Part shown: piece after piece, positions 45,956-54,800 of the stretch
Layout: each line of letters begins with the position of its first letter
How positions within the stretch are numbered: the stretch's first letter is position 1
From: Pelotomaculum terephthalicicum JT
Lineage (GTDB): Bacteria > Bacillota > Desulfotomaculia > Desulfotomaculales > Pelotomaculaceae
Direction: 5' to 3'
Assembly (NCBI RefSeq): GCF_022410535.1
Contig: NZ_JAKNBL010000010.1
Location: 27,070-91,069 of the forward strand
DNA length: 64,000 nt
Position numbers and translations under genes: made by a program
Notes under the pieces: model-generated
What the model saw: only the letters and a program-made list of their open reading frames with translations
The model's database searches: none
Told to the model about the DNA's origin: nothing

Positions 45956-46220
45956 TTAACTTAATCCCAACAATTTTCTCCATGGATCTTTTTCCATAAT
46001 ATCAATCCGGCGTGACTTCAACTCTATATTTTCCCTAATCAAACCCGCTGAACATGCTTTCTTCCCCGGGCAAAAGGTAAATACCCGCACCCTGCTCCCA
46101 CTCGGAACAACAGGCTGATCCACAAAGACGGCCGCAGTCCACAGCAAGAGGTGTAATATCATCTAACAGTCTGTAAATCCGGTCCCAGTCAACCATAAAC
46201 GAAACCTGCATTTCCCTCAT
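45956..46220 (-). pseudogene. Degraded cysteine-cluster protein gene (CGxxCGxxCC motif)
   Basis: An ORF of 61 codons (46220-46035) contains WDRIYRLLDDITPLAVDCG, LCGSACCSEW and YLLPGEESMFSG. These match, from memory, the N-terminus of a family of roughly 200-residue clostridial cysteine-cluster proteins. It then stops at TAG; the following codons in the same frame (GKYRVEVTPD, second stop, YYGKRSMEKIV) suggest a decayed continuation. The remaining cysteine motifs of the family are absent. I read it as a truncated remnant, but a short functional protein is possible. Confidence 0.5.
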
Positions 46221-46309
46221 AGTATTCAGAACTCAGGAGTCAGAATTCAGAAATCTCGAGACAATAAAACAATTCTTTAATTCTGACTCCTGACTCCTGA
46301 GTACTATTC
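46221..46309. repeat. Dispersed hairpin repeat, copy B
   Basis: The left arm AGTATTCAGAACTCAGGAGT (continuing CAGAAT) and a right arm ending CTGACTCCTGACTCCTGAGT form an imperfect palindrome of about 26 bp (three mismatches) around a loop with GAGACAATAAAACAATTCT. Same block order as copies at 8670 and 49368. Confidence 0.7.
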
Positions 46310-47458
46310 TTATTTAATGTTCCTTGGTTTTTCAGCTATTGAAATATTTACAGAGTTTAGCTGCCTATTGCGTACCAATAAAACCTTCACTTTATTTCCC
46401 ACTTGAGTAGCCTTAATCGCCGTGACCAGTTCATCCGCATTGTTTATCTTGACCTCGTTAAACTCGACAATCACATCCCATTGCTTTAGGCCAGCTTTTT
46501 GGGCCGGGCTGCCGGCAATCACACCTGTCACTAGAGCCCCTTCCGCCTCAGCCAGCCCAAGATAGCGAGCTGCCTCCTCATCCACCGGTCGCACTTGAAC
46601 GCCAACCCATGGACCCGCGCTGTTTTCACTGTTTTTCAATTCCTCAAGCACACGCTGCACCGTACTCGTGGGAATAGCAAAACCAATTCCTTGAGCTTGA
46701 GCGCTAATGGCCGTATTGATCCCAATTACCTCACCCCGGAGGTTAAGCAAAGGCCCGCCGCTGTTTCCCGGATTAATGGAAGCATCTGTCTGAAGCAAGT
46801 TTTCATATTGCCGGTCGCCGACATTAATCGGGCGTCCTTTGGCGCTGATCACCCCGGTCGTCACAGTATGGTCTAATCCATAGGGGTTTCCAATAGCGAT
46901 TACCCAGTTGCCTACCCTAACCTGGTCGGAATTACCCATATTTAGAAAGGGCAGATCCGAATCAGCGTTTATCTTCAAGAGAGCCAAATCCAGGTTATAA
47001 TCCGATCCGACAACATTAGCCGCCAGCGGCTGATCATAGCCGGTGACAGTAACAGCAATATCATTAGCACCATCAATTACGTGTTCATTTGTCAAAATAA
47101 AACCGTCTTTAGACATGATAAACCCCGAGCCGAGGCCTTCTTCCTGCTGCTGGGGCCGATAAGGCACGCCGAAAAACTGGCGAAAGAATGGGTCGTTAAA
47201 TAGAGGGTCGCCAGCTTCACCATTCACCATTCTTGTGGAAATCTTAACAACAGCCTGGCTGGTACTGGAAACTACATCAGCAACAGCGTCGGGAGCCGTT
47301 CCTGGCAGTGGATCAGCATTCACCGGCTCACCAACCTGATTACCCTGTTTAGCCGGCAGAAAATTCCCGGGGAAATCACAGCCGCCCATAAACACCATTC
47401 CGGCTAAAAAAGCAACTACTATTGTAAATAATAGCAACCGTTTCAATTTGGTCGGCAT
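46310..47458 (-). CDS. HtrA/DegP-type serine protease, lipoprotein
   Basis: 382 residues. Signal peptide with lipobox VFMGGC (Cys about residue 27), so anchored outside the membrane. Trypsin-like domain with triad His in LTNEHVIDGAND, Asp in YNLDLALLKI and Ser in NPGNSGGPLLN. One C-terminal PDZ domain (about 285-375; LVTGVIAGSPAQKAGLKQWD). It degrades or refolds damaged envelope proteins. ATG with GGAGG upstream. A 14-bp tandem duplication (TATTATTAGTAACT) lies in its leader at 47472-47499; the rest of 47459-47602 is AT-rich with no gene. Confidence 0.92.
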   Translation of the reverse strand: MPTKLKRLLLFTIVVAFLAGMVFMGGCDFPGNFLPAKQGNQVGEPVNADPLPGTAPDAVADVVSSTSQAVVKISTRMVNGEAGDPLFNDPFFRQFFGVPYRPQQQEEGLGSGFIMSKDGFILTNEHVIDGANDIAVTVTGYDQPLAANVVGSDYNLDLALLKINADSDLPFLNMGNSDQVRVGNWVIAIGNPYGLDHTVTTGVISAKGRPINVGDRQYENLLQTDASINPGNSGGPLLNLRGEVIGINTAISAQAQGIGFAIPTSTVQRVLEELKNSENSAGPWVGVQVRPVDEEAARYLGLAEAEGALVTGVIAGSPAQKAGLKQWDVIVEFNEVKINNADELVTAIKATQVGNKVKVLLVRNRQLNSVNISIAEKPRNIK

Positions 47459-47602
47459 AATCGCAAACCTCCATATTATTAGTAACTTATTATTAGTAAC
47501 TTACCTTACTATTATAACAAAAAATTACATTAACAAAAGCAATGAACCAGAAAACAGGCCGATAATGGTAAAAATGGGCTATTGTCCTATAAAACTCCAC
47601 CA

Positions 47603-47655
47603 ATAAAAACAACCCGCCGCTCTAATTTTGCAAACCCAGTAACTCACGACGGGTT
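47603..47655 (-). terminator. Likely terminator after sufB
   Basis: Minus strand AACCCGTCG (47655-47647) pairs with CGGCGGGTT (47619-47611) with one G-T pair, then GTTTTTATT. The loop is long (27 nt). Confidence 0.6.
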
Positions 47656-47684
47656 GGGACGTTGCTTTAATGTTCATGAACGAA

Positions 47685-48653
47685 TTATTTTAAAAATCCC
47701 TTTAGGATGGTTTCTTCTGCTTCTGATTCTGAAAGCCCCATCGACATAAGTTTAATTAACTGCTCACCGGCAATCTTCCCGATGGCGGCCTCGTGAATTA
47801 GTTGAGCCTCCGCGTGGTTCGCAGCAATTTCAGGTGTGGAACTAATCTGAGCCTGATGCATAATAATTGAGTCACATTGCACATGACCCCGGCAGCGGTT
47901 TAACCCAACCACGCGGGGGTAAAAAACTTGCCGGGAATTATCTCTGCCCACCGAACGGGAAACGATCCTGACAGAGGAATCCTGCCCCACCAACTCGACG
48001 AGTATTCTTGACTCAGCTAACTGAACACCATCCGTAAGCATCCGCTCAGTGATAAACAGGTGGGCGTTTTTGTGCAAACGAGCCTCTGTATCACGTTTTG
48101 TGTTGTCAACACCACTGATTTGCACCAGTTCCATCTCCGCATAAGCGTATTCTTCCATTTCCACGATAGTCTTCGGATTGAGTATTTTTTGGCCCTGTCC
48201 ATTTCCTTCACCATAGTGTTTCTCCACATAACGAACACGCGCACCCTTACGAACGATAAAATTATGTATTCCATCGTGCCGCGCGCTAGCATCCCCGGGA
48301 TTATGTATGCCGCAGCCGGCAACAATCAGGACATCCGCTCCCTCTCCAATATCGAAAGTGTTATATACCAAGTCCTCCAGTCCCTCGGCTGTCAAAATCA
48401 CCGGTATATGGATACTCTCGTCTTTTGTTCCCGGTTTGACTATAATATCAATTCCAGGCTTGTCTTCTTTCGTTTTAATCTCAATATTTGCCGTGGTATT
48501 GCGACTGATTCCCACTCCATTCTTACGAATGTTATAAGCTCCCCGGGGAATATCGTGCATTCCTGCAACAGTCTGCAACATATGCTTATCTATGGCATTG
48601 AACAATTTCCTCATTCCCTTCGCTGCATGCGTCACGGCAGTTACAACAGGCAT
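47685..48653 (-). CDS. sufB: SufB/SufD-family Fe-S scaffold (minimal SufBC type)
   Basis: 322 residues of the SufBD beta-helix family: GIHNFIVRKGARVRYVEKHYG, RVVGLNRCRGHVQCDSII, TPEIAANHAEAQLIHEAAIGKI, EAEETILKGFLK. It is shorter than canonical SufB (about 465) and forms a two-gene unit with sufC, without sufD, sufS or sufU nearby. This is the minimal SufCB type known in archaea and many anaerobes. The start is uncertain: ATG 48653 abuts GGAGG, ATG 48614 is the alternative. Overlaps sufC by 68 nt if started at 48653. Confidence 0.85.
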   Translation of the reverse strand: MPVVTAVTHAAKGMRKLFNAIDKHMLQTVAGMHDIPRGAYNIRKNGVGISRNTTANIEIKTKEDKPGIDIIVKPGTKDESIHIPVILTAEGLEDLVYNTFDIGEGADVLIVAGCGIHNPGDASARHDGIHNFIVRKGARVRYVEKHYGEGNGQGQKILNPKTIVEMEEYAYAEMELVQISGVDNTKRDTEARLHKNAHLFITERMLTDGVQLAESRILVELVGQDSSVRIVSRSVGRDNSRQVFYPRVVGLNRCRGHVQCDSIIMHQAQISSTPEIAANHAEAQLIHEAAIGKIAGEQLIKLMSMGLSESEAEETILKGFLK

Positions 48654-49338
48654 CCTCCATAATCAAAGGCCAAACAACGTCTCTACTTCCTTGTTCTTTG
48701 ATCATACCGTCAGCCACCAGGATAATTTCATCAGCGAGACTTAATATTCTCTCCTGGTGCGATATCAGCACAATTGTAGTGTCGTGCATTCTGTGGTAAT
48801 TTTGAAACGTTTCAGTTAACCTGCTAAAGCTCCACAGATCTATACCTGCTTCCGGCTCGTCATAAACAGCAAGCTTCAGTTCTCTAGCCAGCAGGCTGGC
48901 AATTTCGATCCGTTTAAGCTCACCACCGGAAAGACTGATGTCCACCTCTCGTTCCAGGTAGTCTTGCGGGCAAAGACCCACGTCATAAAGCAGACTGCAC
49001 TCTTTCATTGCTTTATCTTTTCCTAGCGCGAGTTGTAACAGTTCCCCAACCGTCAAGCCTTTAAAGCGGGGAGGTTGCTGGAACGCGTAACCTATACCCA
49101 ATCTAGCCCGCTCGGTCACTCCCAGCCCGGTTATATCCTTACCGTTAAACAGGATCTTACCGGCTGTTGGTTTATAAATACCCATGATTACTTTGGCCAG
49201 GGATGACTTCCCTCCTCCGTTGGGTCCGGTAAAAACATATAGCAAGCGGTCTTTGAAAACAATATTGATATCCTTAAGGATCTCCACAGGACCTTTATCA
49301 CCTTCAAGTGTCAAGGACAGGTTCTTCATTTCCAGCAC
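48586..49338 (-). CDS. sufC: SufC-type ABC ATPase with a cysteine-rich C-terminus
   Basis: 250 residues. Walker A TGPNGGGKSSLAK, Q-loop YAFQQPPRF, signature ISLSGGELKRIEIA, Walker B LKLAVYDEPEAGIDL and H-loop VLISHQE. It powers Fe-S cluster assembly on SufB. The last 20 residues carry DACCNCRDAC, not usual for SufC, which might bind a metal or cluster. GTG at 49338 (GGGAG 6 nt upstream) is preferred over GTG at 49347. Confidence 0.87.
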   Translation of the reverse strand: MLEMKNLSLTLEGDKGPVEILKDINIVFKDRLLYVFTGPNGGGKSSLAKVIMGIYKPTAGKILFNGKDITGLGVTERARLGIGYAFQQPPRFKGLTVGELLQLALGKDKAMKECSLLYDVGLCPQDYLEREVDISLSGGELKRIEIASLLARELKLAVYDEPEAGIDLWSFSRLTETFQNYHRMHDTTIVLISHQERILSLADEIILVADGMIKEQGSRDVVWPLIMEDACCNCRDACSEGNEEIVQCHR

Positions 49339-49367
49339 ACCGAACACTCCCTTTCAAAACAGAATAG

Positions 49368-49475
49368 TGTATAACATGCTACTATTCAGGTATTCAAAAT
49401 TCAGGAGCCGGAATTCGGAATAATCCGAGACGACAAGCCGTTCTCTCATTCCGACTCCCGACTTATTACTATAAC
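49368..49475. repeat. Dispersed hairpin repeat, copy C, with a weaker relative at about 49575-49645
   Basis: TATTCAAAATTCAGGAGCCG ... GAGACGACAAGCCGTTCTC ... CATTCCGACTCCCGACT has the same block order as copies at 8670 and 46221. A further diverged stretch with TATTCCGGC and CTGACTTCCGGCTCCCG follows at about 49600-49640. Together they fill the 49348-49668 gap; no gene is seen there. Confidence 0.6.
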
Positions 49476-49668
49476 ATAACCGTTTAGGTTCCACAATAAG
49501 CCCCGGGAATAAGTATGGTGAAATGTAATCTTGCGCTTGGCTGACAAAAATAATGAAGCCGGATTAACAGAAACAAGAAGGGAATACGGAAAGAACCTTT
49601 CACTTATTCCGGCATCTAGTCTCTGACTTCCGGCTCCCGTTATTTGTTAATCAATATTCATTGACTCG

Positions 49669-51723
49669 CTAAGAAGAAATCCGCGCAACTAGTTCGGCAA
49701 CATCATATACTTTAACTCGATCAGTGGCTTCCTTATCCTTCAAGCCGTCTTCGAGCATGGTCAGGCAAAACGGGCAGTTGCAGATAATAGCCTGTGGATC
49801 CAGTTCCAGAGCCTGTTCTGTACGCGCTATGTTGATCCGCTTGCCGATATCTTCTTCAAGCCACATGCGCCCGCCGCCCGCGCCGCAACAGAAGCCTTTT
49901 TGTTTTGACCGGGTCATTTCCACCAGGGAAACACCTTTTACCGCGGCAATAATATTCCTGGGAGCGTCGTATTCTTCATTATAGCGCCCAAGATAACAGG
50001 AATCATGGTAGGTCGCCTTTAATTGTTCTCCCAGCGCGCCCGGCTTAATCTTACCGGCTTTGATTAATTGATCAATCAACTGGGTATGGTGTATTATCTC
50101 AAAGTCAGCGCCCATCTGTTTGTAGTCGGTTTTCATCACCGTAAAACAGTGCGGACAGGCGGTAATAATTTTCTTTACCCCGTAGCCCTTAAAGGTTTCG
50201 ATATTCTCCTCGGCCATACTCTGGAACAGGTACTCGTTACCCAGCCGCCGTGCCGAGTCGCCACAGCACTTTTCTTCTGTGCCCAGAATGCCGAAACTTA
50301 CTCCCGCTTCCTTTAAAACCTTAACCAGGGCAGTCGATACTTTCTTGATTCTGTCGTCGAAGGATCCGGCGCAGCCAACGTAAAAGAGATACTCCACACT
50401 CTCCGCGTCCTCGGCTTCACCAAGGATCTTAACATCCAAGTCGGCAGCCCAGTTAGCGCGGTCAGCCCAACCAATCCCCCACGGGTTCGAGTTCCGCTCC
50501 ATATTGGTAAAAGTCAACTGGGCCTCGGCAGGAAAGTCGCTCTCGTCCAAAACATACGCCCGCCTAAGCTGCATGATTTTGTTGGCATGCTCGTTCATGT
50601 TGGGACATTGTTCACGGCAGGCCCGGCAAGTAGTGCAGGCCCAGATTGCATGTTCGTCGATCACTTCGCCAAGCAGTTTTTTGGCATCCTCGGCATCTTC
50701 CGACTTTTGCTCCTGCTGATCAAACACCATGTGGCCGTCAACCATCTTGATCCGCGGTTCGCCGGGGACGATCTCTTCCAGGTGCTCTTTGATATGAGCC
50801 AGCAGTTTTTTCGGAGAAAGCGGCTTGTCGGTCAAATAAGCCGGGCAGTTATCCTGACAGCGGCCGCATTCGGCGCAGGCATAACAATCCAGCAGATCCT
50901 TCCAGGTAAAATCCGACAGCTTATTTACGCCAAAAGTTTCTCTCTCTTCATCTTCAAAGTCAATCTTCTCCATCGGCTCGATCTTGCTGTCCATATACCT
51001 GAAAATAATATTAAGCGGCGCGGCCGCAGGGTGAAGCAATGGAGAGTAACGCGGAATACCGATCAGGGTAAAAGCAGCCAAAATGTGCACCCACCAGAAG
51101 ACCAATTCGAGCTTGCCGGCCATGGCAGGCTCCACACCGTTAAACAATGAGGCCACCAGAAGGCTTGCCGGGGCCATCGAAAGCCGCCACTGGTCAAAAT
51201 ACTCGGGGGAAGCGATCAGTTTAAACCCGTAGGAAAGGAAGAACGCTACCACAATCAAACAGAGATCTGAAATAAGGAAGACAATAAATCTTTCTTCTTC
51301 CCATGTTCCCGTGTCCAGGCGGGGAATTTTCTGCACATAGCGCCGCCAGGCTGAGTACAACATCCCGAATAAAAGCAGAATACCGCCAATTTCAGTAATT
51401 AAATAAAAGTACGGTGACCCAAATATAACCAGACCTATTAGTTTTTCCAAGGCGAGATGAACCGCGCCGAGGATAAATAAAATCACTCCGTATAAAATAG
51501 GAAGGTGCATCAGGGCCGCAGCCGGCTCCCTGGCAATCTTGCGCTGACAATCCTGTCGGCCGAAAAACCCCATTATACGCTCCATAAGACGATCGGAGCG
51601 GTCGATTGGACGGCCTATCCTCACTCTGTTATAAAGCTTGGCTAACCCCATCACACAGAAGTAGCCCGCTACAGCTAGAAGCAAAATGAATACTATGATG
51701 CCTGTCGTACTGAGCATCCCCAC
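49669..51723 (-). CDS. Membrane FeS oxidoreductase (NarI-like b-type domain + 2[4Fe-4S] + two CCG domains), ETF-linked type
   Basis: 684 residues. The first 240 hold about five membrane helices of the NarI-like gamma domain. Two ferredoxin-type sites follow: CAECGRCQDNCP (about 285) and CTTCRACREQCP (about 355). Then two cysteine-rich CCG domains: YVGCAGSFDDR/EKCCGDSARRLGN and SCYLGRYNEEYDAPRN/GFCCGAGGGRMW. This layout is that of HdrD/DUF224 proteins that pass electrons between electron-transfer flavoprotein and menaquinone in syntrophic fatty-acid oxidisers. No etfAB genes are in the window, so the partner is inferred. A hairpin with a T-run lies just upstream. Confidence 0.85.
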   Translation of the reverse strand: MGMLSTTGIIVFILLLAVAGYFCVMGLAKLYNRVRIGRPIDRSDRLMERIMGFFGRQDCQRKIAREPAAALMHLPILYGVILFILGAVHLALEKLIGLVIFGSPYFYLITEIGGILLLFGMLYSAWRRYVQKIPRLDTGTWEEERFIVFLISDLCLIVVAFFLSYGFKLIASPEYFDQWRLSMAPASLLVASLFNGVEPAMAGKLELVFWWVHILAAFTLIGIPRYSPLLHPAAAPLNIIFRYMDSKIEPMEKIDFEDEERETFGVNKLSDFTWKDLLDCYACAECGRCQDNCPAYLTDKPLSPKKLLAHIKEHLEEIVPGEPRIKMVDGHMVFDQQEQKSEDAEDAKKLLGEVIDEHAIWACTTCRACREQCPNMNEHANKIMQLRRAYVLDESDFPAEAQLTFTNMERNSNPWGIGWADRANWAADLDVKILGEAEDAESVEYLFYVGCAGSFDDRIKKVSTALVKVLKEAGVSFGILGTEEKCCGDSARRLGNEYLFQSMAEENIETFKGYGVKKIITACPHCFTVMKTDYKQMGADFEIIHHTQLIDQLIKAGKIKPGALGEQLKATYHDSCYLGRYNEEYDAPRNIIAAVKGVSLVEMTRSKQKGFCCGAGGGRMWLEEDIGKRINIARTEQALELDPQAIICNCPFCLTMLEDGLKDKEATDRVKVYDVAELVARISS

Positions 51724-51761
51724 ACTCCCCTTTCATATTGATATGTACTTTTTCTAACATG

Positions 51762-51819
51762 AAAACAAAAAACAAAAACCACGACGGTCTCTTTCATGAG
51801 GGAAAAAAGACCTTCGCGG
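51762..51819 (-). terminator. Terminator/attenuator 40 nt before the FeS oxidoreductase
   Basis: Minus strand CCGCGA, one mismatch, GGTCT ... AGACC, one mismatch, TCGTGG, then TTTTTGTTTTTTGTTTTC. It lies upstream of the 51723 start in the same orientation, so it either ends a short upstream transcript or attenuates the gene. Confidence 0.7.
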
Positions 51820-51904
51820 CCCTATCTTTACTTATCTTAACCACCCCTCTTTCGTGGCAGGTTGTTAGTCCGCACTTAAGCAGGTCTTCTAACTCATGTC
51901 TCAC
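51794..51904 (-). CDS. Possible 36-residue leader ORF ending in the terminator
   Basis: GTG start, reading MRHELEDLLKCGLTTCHERG then VVKISKDRAAKVFFPS and TGA. Two Cys, amphipathic helix-like N-terminus. The SD is weak and the frame stays open for a few codons upstream of the GTG. Its stop falls inside the terminator hairpin, the layout of a leader peptide, but it could equally be a gene remnant. 51905-51990 shows nothing else. Confidence 0.3.
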   Translation of the reverse strand: MRHELEDLLKCGLTTCHERGVVKISKDRAAKVFFPS

Positions 51905-51990
51905 TTCGCTAAAAACTTTATCATATTTTCACTACCCTGTCCATAATAATTTTGTTATATTAACGCGGGCGCGCAAATTTTTGACGACCG

Positions 51991-52332
51991 TTATTTAACT
52001 AGGTACTGCGCTGTTAATCCCAGTACCAGCAGGTGGAAACTCTGATCAATTACAATGCTCATCCACGGCAGACTATCAGCATTGTTTACCCGGCGAACCC
52101 AAAAGAGCACAAACTTTCTCTGATCCAGAACAAGGTGGCTGACAAAGATAACGATAAGAGCCCGAGCACTCAGACCACCCGCCGGCAAGGCAACAATATA
52201 GATGGTCATAGTGTAAACCAAACAATGGGTTAACAGCGAAGTTGCGTTGCTGGTTTTTTTAGCCATCCAACCTGTTTGAAGCAGAAAATCGCCGATCATG
52301 TGCCCCACCAACATCCAGGAAAACATATTCAT
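51991..52332 (-). CDS. DUF3307 family membrane protein
   Basis: 113 residues, about three to four membrane segments. The motif GHMIGDFLLQTGWMAKKTSN at the N-terminus and SHLVLDQRKFVLFWVRR are typical of DUF3307. Function unknown. SD GGAGG is about 12 nt upstream of the ATG. No gene is supported in the AT-rich 52333-52515. Confidence 0.82.
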   Translation of the reverse strand: MNMFSWMLVGHMIGDFLLQTGWMAKKTSNATSLLTHCLVYTMTIYIVALPAGGLSARALIVIFVSHLVLDQRKFVLFWVRRVNNADSLPWMSIVIDQSFHLLVLGLTAQYLVK

Positions 52333-52515
52333 GCTAATTTACAGCCTCCATATTATAGTCTGTATCTTGTTATAGTCTGTTCTTGGCTATTACTTACAAC
52401 TTCCTGACAACTAATGTCAAATTTTTATAATTGACTAGTTGTTTTTTAAATTATTCCCCGTTAATGGCAAAAACCCTTTTAACATTAATAATCGGCAAAA
52501 AAATAAATAATCCAT

Positions 52516-53853
52516 CTAAAAGACCGGGTAATTTTCATGCCAGGAAGTAATGCTTATCTTAGTTGTGATCCATTCCGGCTGATGGTTAGATAAAGAACTC
52601 TCATATTGAACCAGGGTATTGGCTGCAGGGCTGATCATGATTTTATCGCAGATGAGACTGCCATGCACTGTCGCGGCGCCCCCGACATTGAGCATTCCCG
52701 CGCCCGACGCTCCCCCGGAGGGCGTGTACAACAACGCCCAGACCTCTTTGCCGTCGGCGATTGTTATACCTCTGTCGCCGAAGCACAAAATCGCCAGGCT
52801 GCTGGCCGGATTATCATGATTTCTTTTTAAGTCGCTTGAAATATATACATCTCCTCCGGCGACGATTGCGCCAACTCCGTTATAATTCCCCGATATCGTC
52901 ACATCGCCCGTGACATAAGTAATCCCGCTTATTTCAAAGCTGCCGGTAAAAGCTTTGTCGCCCGTATATTTCAAATCATGGTTTTTTTCGTACATTGACA
53001 AATCCAGAACCGGAAAAGGCGGCACCGTTATAACACCGGCGCCGCCCTGATGCAGCTTGGAAGCCTCCATGACATTACCGCTATCATTAAAAAGAACCCC
53101 GTTATAATAAATATCTCCGCTAATCGAGGCCCTGCCGGCTAAAGCCACTTGAAAAGGACTGGCGCCTGCTTGTCTGACTCCGCCGTTTACCTGCGCGCCG
53201 CTTTCCAGGATAATGCTTTTTGCCGCTTTAACTTCATCCGCTGCAACTGTCACGCTTTCTAAAACCGTAACGGTCCCGCCCGCGGTTATCTCTCCGCTGA
53301 ATATGCCGTTGCGCCGGAATATCAGATCACCGGATGATGTGACATGAGAAATCACCACTCCGCCGCCAAAATCCGACTCCGGCGAATTGACCCACACACC
53401 CCTGGAGAAATGCAACGGCGCGTCTACTCTTGCCCTCACTTCAAGTGTTTTTTTACTACCTTCATAAGCACCTACCGAAGTTATTAAAATATTTGTATAT
53501 GCGACATCTTCCCTTGATAATGGAACTGCGGGATAAATGCCTTCCTCTTTAACTTTTACCTCAGTGATTACGCCACCGGCGTAGTTTTGGTTGATGATAA
53601 ATTCAACTTCCTTATTAGAATCAAAATGAACGTCATCCCACAGCCAGCCACTGTCCGACTTGACCTTGGCAAGCGCGCGCTCCACCCCGGCGTCCGCAAT
53701 ATAATAAGCCTGCACCATTGTTCTTTCCGCTAAGGATGCTTTGCGGCACTCACTGACTAAGGTAAGCGTCGAAAAACCAATTAACAGAATCAGCAACGTC
53801 ATCATCACAACCAAAATGAGCGCCTGGCCGGATTCATTATCGACACTTTTCAC
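52516..53853 (-). CDS. PilX-like pilus assembly protein with polymer-like repeat domain
   Basis: 445 residues. The N-terminus ESGQALILVVMMTLLILLIG is a pilin-like membrane helix without the FTL(V/I)E processing signature, as in PilX_N proteins, followed by YYIADAGVERALAKVKSD. The C-terminal two-thirds are Gly/Val-rich with short beta repeats (SGDLIFRRNGIFSGEITAGG, GDVTISGNYNGVGAIVAGGD) resembling a right-handed beta-helix or bactofilin-like fold. It is the last gene of the gsp/pil operon and probably a minor tip component (inference). Confidence 0.8.
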   Translation of the reverse strand: MKSVDNESGQALILVVMMTLLILLIGFSTLTLVSECRKASLAERTMVQAYYIADAGVERALAKVKSDSGWLWDDVHFDSNKEVEFIINQNYAGGVITEVKVKEEGIYPAVPLSREDVAYTNILITSVGAYEGSKKTLEVRARVDAPLHFSRGVWVNSPESDFGGGVVISHVTSSGDLIFRRNGIFSGEITAGGTVTVLESVTVAADEVKAAKSIILESGAQVNGGVRQAGASPFQVALAGRASISGDIYYNGVLFNDSGNVMEASKLHQGGAGVITVPPFPVLDLSMYEKNHDLKYTGDKAFTGSFEISGITYVTGDVTISGNYNGVGAIVAGGDVYISSDLKRNHDNPASSLAILCFGDRGITIADGKEVWALLYTPSGGASGAGMLNVGGAATVHGSLICDKIMISPAANTLVQYESSLSNHQPEWITTKISITSWHENYPVF

Positions 53854-54377
53854 GGCAAAGCCCTCAATCGCACTTTTTGAGTGAGCACAAACGGACCTAC
53901 GTCTTCTTTTTTCGCTGCTAATGATATTGTCAGAAGCTCGACGGAGTCAGTCCAATTGGGTAATAGCTTTTGCCCGGCAATATTGGACTGGTCAATAACC
54001 AACCCCGCTTTGGTGGTGTAAACAAAACTGACACTCACAATATCACTCGCCACCGGACTTGACACACCTTTTTCCCTGCGCAGCAATTCATTTAAATTAC
54101 AATAATAGCGAACGGTATTTCCATCAGCGTTGACAAAAGTGAAACTGCCGACGTCGCTGGAGGTTGATATGCTTCCCGCGTATCTTATTTCTCTACACAT
54201 CCTGCCAAGCGATATGCGCAGGCCGTCATACAAATCCACCTTGTCACCGGCCCGCTTCCAAAACATCGAGCACTGGCTGAAAATATCCCATAACGCCAAG
54301 GAGAGTATACTCAACAGGAGAGTTGAAAGCATTAATTCGACCAGGGTGAAACCACGCTCGTTTTTAAAGTGGCCCAC
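53850..54377 (-). CDS. Type IV prepilin, PilW/GspJ-like
   Basis: 175 residues. Prepilin signature NERGFTLVELMLSTLLLSIL with Glu at +5 after the Gly cut site; then a globular domain with DGLRISLGRMCREIRYAG, common in PilW/GspJ minor pilins. GTG at 54377 is chosen by GAGGAGG. It overlaps the next gene by 4 nt. Confidence 0.85.
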   Translation of the reverse strand: MGHFKNERGFTLVELMLSTLLLSILSLALWDIFSQCSMFWKRAGDKVDLYDGLRISLGRMCREIRYAGSISTSSDVGSFTFVNADGNTVRYYCNLNELLRREKGVSSPVASDIVSVSFVYTTKAGLVIDQSNIAGQKLLPNWTDSVELLTISLAAKKEDVGPFVLTQKVRLRALP

Positions 54378-54381
54378 GTTT

Positions 54382-54771
54382 TCACCTCCTCGCAATCTCG
54401 CCGGTTAAAGCCACTTCTTCCGAGATGCCTGCGTCATTATAAGAAACCGTGACAATGACCGTTTTACTTATCAAATCGTTATCCGCCACAGCCACCGAGT
54501 ACCGAAAACCGGCAAATCCGGCATAGTCACTTTCCCCGGCAAAATCAACCAGGGCGATATCCTTCACCAGAATAAAAGGGCTGTTTTTTATTTCTTCCAT
54601 TTTACTTTGAGCCAGCGACAAAGCAGTATTATAACGGTATATATCAGCGTTACCGCGGCAGGCGGTAACGAAGCCGTCCATCATTGCCGCCAGCGACACC
54701 GACAGAATAACCAACGCCACCAGTACTTCTACTAATGTAAATCCTCGCTCATCTTGTATAATATATCTCAA
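54382..54771 (-). CDS. Type IV prepilin, PilV/GspI-like
   Basis: 129 residues. Signature DERGFTLVEVLVALVILSVS; then ALSLAQSKMEEIKNSPF, typical of PilV/GspI minor pilins. TTG start at 54771 with GGGGTGA upstream. Part of a closely spaced set of four prepilin genes. Confidence 0.85.
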   Translation of the reverse strand: MRYIIQDERGFTLVEVLVALVILSVSLAAMMDGFVTACRGNADIYRYNTALSLAQSKMEEIKNSPFILVKDIALVDFAGESDYAGFAGFRYSVAVADNDLISKTVIVTVSYNDAGISEEVALTGEIARR

Positions 54772-54800
54772 CCCATCACCCCGACCAAAAACGATGCTTG

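Noticed and set aside
51738..51998. 86-residue plus-strand ORF upstream of the FeS oxidoreductase
   Set aside because: It overlaps the minus-strand leader and terminator, starts in A-rich sequence without an SD and resembles no family.
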